DNA of 13,322 bases from Fimbriiglobus sp. GTDB lineage: Bacteria > Planctomycetota > Planctomycetia > Gemmatales > Gemmataceae. The stretch covers positions 1 through 13,322 of the forward strand of contig JANXTD010000628.1 in NCBI GenBank assembly GCA_025352585.1, read 5' to 3'. How positions within the stretch are numbered: the stretch's first letter is position 1; the number at the start of each line of letters is the position of its first letter. The translations under genes were made by a program, and so were the position numbers. Below, piece after piece: positions 6,520-13,322 of the stretch. Below the pieces are notes generated by a model that did no database searches, was not told the origin of the DNA, and saw only the letters and a list, made by a program, of their open reading frames with translations.

Positions 6520-7527
6520 TCACTCCGGGAACGTCCACTGCACCGGCAGCATCAGAGTCGCGCCGGCCGGCTCCGCGAAGCGGACGCGCACCAGCGCCTC
6601 GCCTGCACGACCATCGGCCTTCGCGCGATCGACGACGACGCGCAGGGTGCCGACCACGCCCGACGACGCAGCGAACTTCACGGTCACCGCCGGGTGGTCG
6701 CACTCGGCGGCTTCGATGCGGAGCGTGCCCCGCGCCGGGCTGCGGACTTGCACCAGCGTCGAAGCCGAGTCCTGGCCGGGGCTGAAGCGCACGGTGGCGA
6801 CTTCGGGCGAGGGCACCAGGGCGTCCCGGTCGCGCTTCACGATGCGCACGGGGACGCGCAGCTCCGGGCACGCGGGGTCGTCGGTCGTCAGGGTCACCGT
6901 CTCCTGCGCACTGCCGGCGGGGTAGTCGGCCGTGACGTACAACTCGACGGCCGTCGCCGTCACGCCGCCGGTCGTCGTGGCCGGGCGGATCGAAAGCGTC
7001 ACGTGCGGGCTGGCCGTGGTCGCGGCGCGAACCGTCAGCGGCTTGGCGCGAATGTCGGTGACCGTCAGCGTGTGCCGGGCCTCGGTCGCCGTCGAAATCG
7101 CCAGCATCGGCGGCGTCACGCTCACTTCACGCACCAAGTCGGCCTTCACGCCCAGCCAGACTTCAAAATCGTGCGGCTTCGCCTTCGGGTCGTCGGGCGT
7201 GAAGCGGTAGCGCAGGGTCGCCTTCCAGGTGTGGACGCCGGCCGGCTGCGTCAGCGTGTTGACGCGGATGGCGAAGTCGGTCGCGTCGCCGGGGCGCAAA
7301 CTCCGGGCGGTGACCGTCGCGGCCGTGCAACCGCACGACGCCTCGACGCCGGTGACGGTGACCGTGCCCGGCTCGCCGCGGTGCGTTAGTGTGAGCGTCT
7401 CGGTCAGACTCGGGCCGCTGCGGACGGTGCCGAGGTCGTGCAGCGTGCTTTCGATCGGCGCAAGCGGGGGCGTCGGGCGGATGGGGTCAGTGGCCCCGAG
7501 TACGAGGGCGAGTAAGATGAAGTTCAT
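6520..7527 (-). CDS. Exported DUF1573-like protein
   Basis: A 335-residue predicted exported protein. The N-terminus MNFILLALVLGATDP is a short hydrophobic export signal. Residues 28-130 form a beta-rich domain starting STLHDLGTVRSGPSLTETL with the hallmark VEASCGCTAATV; the CGC pair is Cys65 and Cys67. This F/L-G-x-v plus SCGCT pattern is typical of DUF1573, an immunoglobulin-like fold common in planctomycetes and Bacteroidetes. The remainder (130-335) is Val/Thr-rich and probably holds two more beta-sandwich repeats. No catalytic motif is seen, so a structural or cell-surface role is possible. The start is uncertain. ATG 7527 lacks a Shine-Dalgarno, and a GTG at 7611 would give a more basic N-region (EKRRTTTR) before a longer hydrophobic stretch but would overlap the divergent transferase gene by 95 bases. 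Confidence 0.8.
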   Translation of the reverse strand: MNFILLALVLGATDPIRPTPPLAPIESTLHDLGTVRSGPSLTETLTLTHRGEPGTVTVTGVEASCGCTAATVTARSLRPGDATDFAIRVNTLTQPAGVHTWKATLRYRFTPDDPKAKPHDFEVWLGVKADLVREVSVTPPMLAISTATEARHTLTVTDIRAKPLTVRAATTASPHVTLSIRPATTTGGVTATAVELYVTADYPAGSAQETVTLTTDDPACPELRVPVRIVKRDRDALVPSPEVATVRFSPGQDSASTLVQVRSPARGTLRIEAAECDHPAVTVKFAASSGVVGTLRVVVDRAKADGRAGEALVRVRFAEPAGATLMLPVQWTFPE

Positions 7528-8290
7528 GACCGCGAGACATATCGAGATCCAACCGCCGCCGCAAGACCGGGTGGTCGTGCGGCGTTTTTCGTGGCCCGAC
7601 GACCCGCCCACGCCGAGGCTGGCCGGTGCCGTCGAGGTCTGGACGTGGGCCTTCGGGCACGCCGGCTTTGCCGACGGAGAAGAAGTCGAATTGCGACGCG
7701 ACTTGACGGCCGAGGAGAGCCAGCGGGCGACGCGCTACCGCAACGCCGGGGCGCGCGAGCAGTTCGTCCGCAGTCGCGCGGCCTTACGCCGGCTGCTGGC
7801 GGCGAACCTTGACTGCCGGCCACGCGAGGTCGAAATCGTCGCCAACGCCGACGGCAAGCCGATGCTCCTCGGCGGCGGTCCCTTCCAGTTCAACGTTAGC
7901 CACACCGACGGGGTTGTGCTGATTGCCCTGGCGGATACGCCGGTCGGCGTCGATGTCGAGCGGCTGCGCGAGATGCCAGGCGCGGCAGGGCTGGTCGAGC
8001 GCTACTTTAGCGAGCCGGAGCGGCGGCAGTTCGCCGAACTCTCCGCCGCGGTCCGGACGATGGGCTTCTTCCGCGGCTGGACGTGCAAAGAAGCGGTGCT
8101 CAAGGGCATCGGCTGCGGCGTCCGCGAACTCGACCGCTGCGTCGTCGAACTGCACCCCGACGCGCCGCCGGCGATCCTGGGGCCGCCGGAGACGGCCGCC
8201 GGCTGGCAGGTGCTGGCGTGGCAGCCGACGCCGGAGACGCTGGCAGCACTCGCCGTGGCAACAAGAAACGCCGCCGTCCTGGTCGGGTGA
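7517..8290 (+). CDS. Sfp-type 4'-phosphopantetheinyl transferase
   Basis: This 257-residue enzyme would move the phosphopantetheine arm from CoA to a serine of acyl or peptidyl carrier proteins, activating them in the cytoplasm. The three family motifs are present: NVSHTDGVVLIAL, VGVDVER with metal-binding Asp146 and Glu148, and WTCKEAVLKGIG with Trp188, Lys191, Glu192 and Lys196. The length fits the Sfp/Gsp group rather than the short AcpS group. EVWTWAFG near residue 40 is the usual first strand. ATG 7517 is chosen because GAGG lies nine bases upstream; ATG 7526 is an alternative. Both overlap the divergent DUF1573-like start. No polyketide or peptide synthase gene is nearby, so its carrier protein lies elsewhere and may be that of fatty acid synthesis. 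Confidence 0.93.
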   Translation: MKFMTARHIEIQPPPQDRVVVRRFSWPDDPPTPRLAGAVEVWTWAFGHAGFADGEEVELRRDLTAEESQRATRYRNAGAREQFVRSRAALRRLLAANLDCRPREVEIVANADGKPMLLGGGPFQFNVSHTDGVVLIALADTPVGVDVERLREMPGAAGLVERYFSEPERRQFAELSAAVRTMGFFRGWTCKEAVLKGIGCGVRELDRCVVELHPDAPPAILGPPETAAGWQVLAWQPTPETLAALAVATRNAAVLVG

Positions 8291-8329
8291 CCGGGGCGGC
8301 GGCGGCGCAGTTGTTGGCAGCGAGAGGGT

Positions 8330-9949
8330 TTAGTTCTTCGGGGCGTCGGCGGGGGCCGCGGGGGCGTCGCCGGCCGGGGTCACTTGCAGGTACTTGTTGT
8401 AAGAGCGGTTCACGATGTCCGGCGTGATGTCGAGCCGCATCTTGTAGCCGATGCGCGGGAAGAAGTCGCGGGCCCGCACCACCTTGACGCCCTTCTCCAG
8501 CGCGAACCGCTTGGCCGCTTCGAGCCGCTGCGTGATGTCGGCCTTGGCCCCGGACAGGCCGTCCGCCGGGCCGCTGGAGGGATAGTAGCCCTCAATGGCG
8601 AACGTCGTCAGGTTCGTGATCGTGCCGACCCACTGCTTCTTCTCGATGTCGTAGTAGGCGTCCACGATGATGCCCATCTTGCTCAAGTCCTTGACGACCG
8701 CCTTCAAGTCGTCGGTGCCGTCGGCGTCCACGTCGAACACGCCGAACAGGGCCACGCGCTCGGCCGCGCCTCGCCGCCAGGCGGCGTTGTACAGTGTGTC
8801 GCCGACGGTGATCGGCTCGCGGACGCCCTCCGGCTCGCTGGTGATGCGGGCCAGCGAGGAATTCGGCCCCAGGACTTCGACGACCTCGATCGTCCCCTTG
8901 GTCCGCACGGCGATTTCCTTCTGGCCGTTGCCCAGGGGCCGCTCGTACTTGCGGGTGTCGATGCCGCGCTGCGGCGTGTCGGACGGCTGGATCGTGAGGG
9001 TCAGGCCGGGCCGCACGTTGTCGGCGCTGCCGAGGCTGATGTAAACGTTGCGGTCGGCCCTCTTGGTGATGACGCCGAGGCTCTTCTCGAAGGCGAAGGG
9101 GTCTTCGCGTTGGGTCAGGAGGCCGTCCAGCTTGTCGACACGCCTCTTGGCACTCACGAGGGCGGCCGCTTGCTGCTCGTTCTCGATCGTCTTGTTGTTC
9201 ATGGCCTCCTCCTTGGCCCGCAGGTCTGCGTTGAATTTGGCGGTGACCTCGCCGAATTTAGCGACCTCGGAGTCGATGCGGGCCTTCTCGGCCTGCCGGT
9301 CCTTGGCGACCTCGGCGGGGAACGCCTTCGCCACGTCTTGCAGCGTCTTCACCGCGTCGCCGTACTGCACGGCCAGCTTCTGGTAGCTCTCGGCCGCCGC
9401 GACGGCGTTCTTCTCGGCGGTCGCCTGCTTCTGCGAGGCGAGCAGTTGCTTCGCGTAGGCCGAGACGACGACCGCGAACAGCCCCTTCTTCGGCCCGTCC
9501 TTCAACTCCGCGCCGTCCGGCCACACCCAACTGAACACCTCGTCCTGCTTCACGTCGAAGCGCGTGCCGGGGACCTCGCGGGCCGCCTCGGCGACGATGC
9601 TGGGCGTCGTCGGCGTGCCGGCGATGCGGTCACTCAACTCCTGCATCACCTTCTTGTGCTCGTCCCGAACTTCCTTCGGGGCGGTCATGGCCCGCAACTG
9701 CGACGACTCCTCCTGGGAGTTGACGCCGAGCATCTCGCGGTACCACAGCACGCGCTCCTGGTCGGCGCGGCGCAGCTTGCCGGCCTCGATCGCCTTCGCG
9801 GCGTCCACCTTGACCGCCTCGCGCCCCGCCGCCATGTTGTCCTGGTCCATGTAGACCACGACGGCGAGGCCGAGGGTCGTCAGCACGAAAAACACGAGCG
9901 CGACGACGAGGGGGGCCTTCGATTCGCCGGCCGGGTTGGCCTTGGCCAT
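8330..9949 (-). CDS. Membrane-anchored coiled-coil protein with Asp-rich loop
   Basis: I do not recognise a named family. The 539 residues start with a polar MAKANPAGESK, then one membrane helix at about 13-33 (PLVVALVFFVLTTLGLAVVVY), so most of the protein is probably outside the cytoplasm. Residues 165-280 are Ala/Lys/Glu/Gln-rich and should form a long coiled coil. Residues 290-395 look beta-rich (NVYISLGSADNVRPGLTLTI). A C-terminal alpha/beta region has the loop DVDADGTDD (406-414), similar to an EF-hand or dockerin calcium loop, followed by LKAVVKDLSKMGIIVDAYYD. The end, APAAPADAPKN, is a short Pro-Ala tail. The ATG at 9949 is supported by GAGG seven bases upstream and by the promoter at 10023-10050. 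It converges with the transferase gene with a 39-base gap. A cell-envelope structural role is a guess. Confidence 0.8.
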   Translation of the reverse strand: MAKANPAGESKAPLVVALVFFVLTTLGLAVVVYMDQDNMAAGREAVKVDAAKAIEAGKLRRADQERVLWYREMLGVNSQEESSQLRAMTAPKEVRDEHKKVMQELSDRIAGTPTTPSIVAEAAREVPGTRFDVKQDEVFSWVWPDGAELKDGPKKGLFAVVVSAYAKQLLASQKQATAEKNAVAAAESYQKLAVQYGDAVKTLQDVAKAFPAEVAKDRQAEKARIDSEVAKFGEVTAKFNADLRAKEEAMNNKTIENEQQAAALVSAKRRVDKLDGLLTQREDPFAFEKSLGVITKRADRNVYISLGSADNVRPGLTLTIQPSDTPQRGIDTRKYERPLGNGQKEIAVRTKGTIEVVEVLGPNSSLARITSEPEGVREPITVGDTLYNAAWRRGAAERVALFGVFDVDADGTDDLKAVVKDLSKMGIIVDAYYDIEKKQWVGTITNLTTFAIEGYYPSSGPADGLSGAKADITQRLEAAKRFALEKGVKVVRARDFFPRIGYKMRLDITPDIVNRSYNKYLQVTPAGDAPAAPADAPKN

Positions 9950-10022
9950 GACGCTACCTCACGGGGGAGTTCAGGGTGGTTCGGGGGCAAGTCAGCGGGC
10001 GGCGGAGTCGGACGTTCCCCCG

Positions 10023-10050
10023 AGTCTAAATGCCGCCCGGTCGGTGTCAA
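10023..10050 (-). promoter_or_regulatory. Sigma70-like promoter of the coiled-coil protein gene
   Basis: On the minus strand TTGACA (10050-10045) is a perfect -35. After 16 bases comes TAGACT (10028-10023), a 4 of 6 match to the -10. Transcription would start near 10016, giving a leader of about 66 bases before the ATG at 9949. The rest of the gap 9950-10240 is GC-rich with only short inverted repeats, and no promoter for the plus-strand antiporter was recognised in it. Confidence 0.5.
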
Positions 10051-10240
10051 CGCAAAACGGCCCCGCGACGCCGGTCGGAGTCGTGGCCGCGAGGGTTGTG
10101 CCGGCTAGGGCACCGCGCGGCCCGCGACGCGGGGCGGACACTGGAGAATACGCCCCAGCTCGCCCGGCGTTGGCGCGGCCCCGGCCGGGCGCGATAGGAT
10201 GACACCTCGCGGAAGTCGGGCGACCGGGCGGGGGCGGCGG

Positions 10241-11539
10241 ATGAGCGAGTTCGAAGTCGTCGTGCTGCTGCTGGCGGTCGCCGTGACGCTGGCGATGCTC
10301 GCGGACTACGTCAAGGTGCCCTACCCGATCCTGCTCGTCGTCGGCGGGCTGGTGCTCAGTCTCCAGCCGTGGGCACCGCACTACACGCTGCCGCCGGAAC
10401 TCGTGTTCCTCGCGTTCTTGCCCCCGCTGCTGTACGCGGCGGCCTACAACACGAATTGGGGCCGCTTCCGCCAGCAGATCCGGGCGATCTCGCTACTCGC
10501 CGTCGGGCTGGTCTTCTTCACGACCTCGGCGGTGGCGTGGGCGGCCCACGAGTTCGTCGGCCTCGGTTGGGGGCCGGCGTTCGTCCTCGGCGCGATCGTC
10601 TCGCCGCCGGACGCCGTCGCGGCGCTGGCGATCACCCGGCGGGTGCGCGTCCCGGCCGTCGTCTCGACGCTGCTCGAAGGCGAAAGCCTCGTCAACGACG
10701 CGAGCGCGCTGGTGGCGTACCGCCTCGCCGTGGCCGCCGTCGTCACCGGCGTGTTTTCGGTCGCGGACGCGACGGTGCAGTTCGCCGTGATCTCGGTCGG
10801 CGGGGTCTCCGTCGGGGTGGCCGGGGCGCTGCTCGTCATGGGCCTGCACACCTGGCTCAACCGCATGAAGCTCGCCGACAGCAAGACCACCATCGCCATT
10901 ACGCTGCTGACGCCCTACGCCCTGTACCTGCCGGCCGAGAGGCTGCACGTCTCGGGGATTCTGGCCGTCGTCACGGCGGGGCTGATCGTCGGGGCCAACC
11001 GCCGGCGACTCTTCCCCGACGGCCTGCGCGTGGAGGCCCGCGCCGTTTGGGAGACGGTCGATTTCGTGCTGAACGTCCTGATCTTCGTCCTGATCGGCTT
11101 CCAACTCCCGGCGATCCTGGACGGGCTCAGCGCCGACTACTCGCCGGTGACCCTGCTCGTCGACGCCGTGGTCGTGTCCGCGGTCGTCATCGTGACGCGG
11201 TTCTTGTGGGTCTACCCCGGCGCGTACTTGCCGCGGGCGTTGGACCGCGCCTTCAGGCTGAACACCGACCCGTTCCCGCCCTGGCGGCAGGTCACCGTCG
11301 TCGCCTGGACGGGGATGCGCGGCGTCGTCTCGCTGGCGGGCGCGCTCGCCCTGCCGACGACGCTGGCCGACGGCTCGCCCTTCCCGCAGCGCGACCTCAT
11401 CCAGTTCCTGACCTTCTGGGTGATCTTCGCCACGCTCGTGCTGCAAGGGCTGACGCTGCCGACGCTCATCCGGGTGCTAGGCGTCAACCGGCAACCCGAG
11501 CCGGCGAGTGCCCCCCCCGAGTTGCTGACGAGTCCGTAA
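10241..11539 (+). CDS. CPA1-family sodium(potassium)/proton antiporter
   Basis: A 432-residue integral membrane protein that would exchange Na+ or K+ for protons across the cytoplasmic membrane, supporting pH and salt balance. It has about 12-13 hydrophobic segments from residue 5 onward. Family motifs include FLPPLLYAAAYNTNWGRFR, LGAIVSPPDAVAALAI with Asp124, LLEGESLVNDASALVAYRLA with the ion-binding Asn152-Asp153, and GMRGVVSLAGALALP with the conserved Arg. SPPDA replaces the commoner SPTDP of the family. It is shorter than E. coli YjcE and lacks a long cytoplasmic tail. The ATG at 10241 is chosen because the family N-terminus (EFEVVVLLL) starts there; the ATG at 10199 would add a basic, unrelated 14 residues. 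The ribosome binding site is weak (GGGGGCGG). The next gene starts 92 bases downstream and may be cotranscribed. Confidence 0.93.
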   Translation: MSEFEVVVLLLAVAVTLAMLADYVKVPYPILLVVGGLVLSLQPWAPHYTLPPELVFLAFLPPLLYAAAYNTNWGRFRQQIRAISLLAVGLVFFTTSAVAWAAHEFVGLGWGPAFVLGAIVSPPDAVAALAITRRVRVPAVVSTLLEGESLVNDASALVAYRLAVAAVVTGVFSVADATVQFAVISVGGVSVGVAGALLVMGLHTWLNRMKLADSKTTIAITLLTPYALYLPAERLHVSGILAVVTAGLIVGANRRRLFPDGLRVEARAVWETVDFVLNVLIFVLIGFQLPAILDGLSADYSPVTLLVDAVVVSAVVIVTRFLWVYPGAYLPRALDRAFRLNTDPFPPWRQVTVVAWTGMRGVVSLAGALALPTTLADGSPFPQRDLIQFLTFWVIFATLVLQGLTLPTLIRVLGVNRQPEPASAPPELLTSP

Positions 11540-11619
11540 GATGACGACGGCGCGCCGGGACTTCCCCGTCGCGGCCCGCTTCTGAGTCCGCCGCTGCCCA
11601 GTCCAAGGGCGACGGCCGT

Positions 11620-11624
11620 GGAGG
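11620..11624 (+). promoter_or_regulatory. Ribosome binding site fixing the GTG start at 11632
   Basis: GGAGG is followed by seven bases and GTG at 11632. The in-frame TTG at 11626 would be one base from this site, too close for initiation, so the GTG is preferred. Confidence 0.75.
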
Positions 11625-11631
11625 ATTGCCC

Positions 11632-13257
11632 GTGGCCAAGATCGACATGGCGAAGTTCGCCAAGTTCTGCAAGGACAACGGCTTCATCTTCCAGTCGTCC
11701 GAAATCTACGGCGGCATCAACGGCTTCTGGGACTATGGACCCCTCGGCGTCGAGTTGAAGAAGAACATCAAGGACGCCTGGTGGCTGGACATGGTACGCA
11801 ACCCGCCGCCGGGTCCGGACGGCCAAGAGATCCGCATGGTCGGCCTCGACTGTAGCATCATCATGAACCCCAAGGTGTGGGTCGCGTCCGGGCACGTCGG
11901 CAGCTTCGCCGACCCGACCGTCGAGTGCAAGGTCGCGGAGAAAAAGTACCGCTCCGATCAAATGAGTGTGTACAGCTTCCAGGACGAAGAAGTCCCGACG
12001 ACGTACTTCGCCTTCTTGGACTCGGACGAGGCGTCGCAACAATCGGCGAAGGGCAAACTCTTCAAGCACTTCAAGGTCAAGAAGGGCGAAGCCGTCGGAA
12101 CGCCGAAGCAGCCGTTCCAAAAAGTGGTGGACGCCGGCGACCTCGCCAAAGTCGTTGCACCAGACGCGGATGTCCCTGGGACATTGACCGAACCCCGTGC
12201 CTTCAACCTGATGTTCGAGAGCCACGCCGGGGCCGTGCAAACCGACGAGAACAAGGTGTATCTGCGTCCTGAGACGGCGCAGGGCATCTTCGCCAACTTC
12301 AAGAATGTCCTCGACTCGTCGCGGCTCAAAGTACCGTTCGGCATCGCGCAGATCGGTAAGGCGTTCCGCAACGAGGTCAACCCGCGTAACTACATCTTCC
12401 GCAGCCGTGAATTCGAGCAGATGGAGATTGAGTTCTTCTGCCACCCCGACGAGTCGATGAAGTGGTACGACTACTGGCGGAAGTTACGCGAGAACTGGTA
12501 CAGCACCCTCGGCATTAAGTCCGCCAACCTCATCCCGCGGCAACAGGGTCAGGAGGAGTTGGCGTTCTACTCCATCGGCACGACCGACATCGAGTACATG
12601 TTCCCGTTCAGCGACGAGCCGCAGGAACTCGAAGGGGTCGCCCACCGCGGCAACTACGACCTGACGCAGCACGCCAAGCACTCCGGCCTCGGCGACAAGC
12701 TGGCGTACTTCGACCAGGACGCCTGGATGGCCGACGCCCCGTCGCGCACCACGAACTCGTATGAGGCGTGGCTGAAGACGAACCCCCCGGCCGAACTCGC
12801 AGCCAAGTACCGCTTCCTGCCGCACGTCATCGAGCCGAGCGCGGGGGCCGACCGCTTCACGCTCGCGGTGCTGTGCGAGGCGTTCACCGAGGACAGCGTA
12901 CCCGACGCCAACGGCAAGCTCGAGACCCGCACGCTAATGAAGTTCCACCCGCGGCTCGCCCCGATCAAGGCGGCGATCTTCCCGCTAGTGAACAAGGAAG
13001 GGATGCCGGAGAAGGCGACCGAGTTGTACCGCAGTTTGAAGCCGCACTTCAACGTCTTCTACGACGCCAGCGGGGCCGTCGGCCGGCGCTACCGCCGCCA
13101 GGACGAAGTCGGCACGCCGTTCTGCATCGTGATCGACGGCGACACGATGAAGGACGGCACCGTCACCATCCGCGACCGCGACACGACGATCCAACGCCGC
13201 GTGCCGATGGACCAGGTGAAGGCCGAGATCGACAAGGCGTTGATGCCGGGGTGTTGA
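11632..13257 (+). CDS. glyQS: Glycyl-tRNA synthetase, single-chain dimeric type
   Basis: A 541-residue class II synthetase that charges tRNA-Gly with glycine. It belongs to the single-chain type found in many bacteria, archaea and eukaryotes, not the two-subunit GlyQ/GlyS type. Motif 1 region is GFWDYGPLGVELKKNI (31-46). LRPETAQGIF (211-220) and FGIAQIGKAFRNEVNPRN (236-253, Arg246) form the ATP-binding motif 2. EPSAGADRF (401-409, Arg408) is motif 3. The anticodon-binding domain is about 443-541 (LAPIKAAIFPLV, then VGTPFCIVID). Between 95 and 188, homologues normally carry two Cys-x2-Cys pairs binding zinc; here only Cys99 remains, in VECKVAEKKYRSDQM, and a Lys-rich insertion (139-180) takes the place of the second pair. 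TLTEPRAFNLMF (184-195) returns to the family pattern. It follows the antiporter by 92 bases with no clear promoter or terminator between. Confidence 0.96.
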   Translation: MAKIDMAKFAKFCKDNGFIFQSSEIYGGINGFWDYGPLGVELKKNIKDAWWLDMVRNPPPGPDGQEIRMVGLDCSIIMNPKVWVASGHVGSFADPTVECKVAEKKYRSDQMSVYSFQDEEVPTTYFAFLDSDEASQQSAKGKLFKHFKVKKGEAVGTPKQPFQKVVDAGDLAKVVAPDADVPGTLTEPRAFNLMFESHAGAVQTDENKVYLRPETAQGIFANFKNVLDSSRLKVPFGIAQIGKAFRNEVNPRNYIFRSREFEQMEIEFFCHPDESMKWYDYWRKLRENWYSTLGIKSANLIPRQQGQEELAFYSIGTTDIEYMFPFSDEPQELEGVAHRGNYDLTQHAKHSGLGDKLAYFDQDAWMADAPSRTTNSYEAWLKTNPPAELAAKYRFLPHVIEPSAGADRFTLAVLCEAFTEDSVPDANGKLETRTLMKFHPRLAPIKAAIFPLVNKEGMPEKATELYRSLKPHFNVFYDASGAVGRRYRRQDEVGTPFCIVIDGDTMKDGTVTIRDRDTTIQRRVPMDQVKAEIDKALMPGC

Positions 13258-13298
13258 AGATAGCGGGTTGCATCGGCCGGGTACCCACAAGGGGCACC

Positions 13299-13322
13299 CC
13301 TACAAAGAAAAGATTTTGTAGG
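13299..13322. repeat. Inverted repeat at the right edge, probably part of a longer palindromic element
   Basis: CCTACAAA (13299-13306) and TTTGTAGG (13315-13322) are perfect inverted arms around an 8-base AT-rich loop. The sequence left of it contains GGGTACCC (13279-13286) and the self-complementary GGGGCACCCC (13291-13300). The right arm runs into the window end, so the true length is unknown. It follows the synthetase stop by 41 bases and could be its terminator, or half of a dispersed palindromic repeat. Confidence 0.55.

Noticed and set aside
8384..10108. 574-codon open frame on the plus strand opposite the coiled-coil protein
   Set aside because: Leu/Arg/Val/Gly-rich mirror of a coiled-coil gene. 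The minus frame has a membrane helix, ribosome binding site and promoter.
11212..12444. 410-codon open frame on the minus strand opposite the antiporter end and the synthetase
   Set aside because: Both overlapped plus-strand genes carry strong family motifs; the antisense frame has none.

Overview
The window is GC-rich bacterial DNA with GTG starts, long open shadow frames on both strands, and several secreted or membrane proteins of the kind common in planctomycetes: a Pro-Ala-Thr-rich exported protein, a DUF1573-like protein and a membrane-anchored coiled-coil protein. My best guess is a member of the Gemmataceae or a close planctomycete relative. This rests on protein style and composition only; no rRNA or other phylogenetic marker was compared.

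Left part (1-3864): a minus-strand gene with a GTG start, cut by the left edge, encodes an exported protein with a long PPAT repeat. Divergent from it is a two-gene plus-strand operon joined by a GTGA stop/start overlap: a periplasmic binding-like protein (707-2266) and a membrane histidine kinase (2263-3864). I infer that the binding protein is the sensor partner of the kinase. No response regulator is present in the window.

Middle part (3869-8290): a minus-strand alpha/beta hydrolase with an AHSQG serine elbow ends 4 bases from the kinase. It is followed by a plus-strand Y-family DNA polymerase with a GTG start, a good ribosome binding site and a perfect inverted repeat just upstream. An 86-base imperfect palindrome fills most of the gap between the convergent polymerase and DUF1573-like genes. 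The DUF1573-like gene and an Sfp-type phosphopantetheinyl transferase diverge with overlapping start regions, leaving no intergenic DNA for a promoter.

Right part (8330-13322): a minus-strand membrane-anchored coiled-coil protein with a readable sigma70-like promoter, then a plus-strand CPA1-type cation/proton antiporter and a single-chain glycyl-tRNA synthetase that seems to have lost its usual zinc cysteines. The last bases hold an inverted repeat that continues past the right edge.

Apart from the binding protein/kinase pair, the genes look like unrelated housekeeping and single-gene units. I saw no tRNA, rRNA, CRISPR array, transposase or phage gene. No gap between genes exceeds about 300 bases; the largest are 4904-5168 (265) and 9950-10240 (291). 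I do not see a clear multi-gene novel system. The best candidate for something undescribed is the binding protein/kinase pair.
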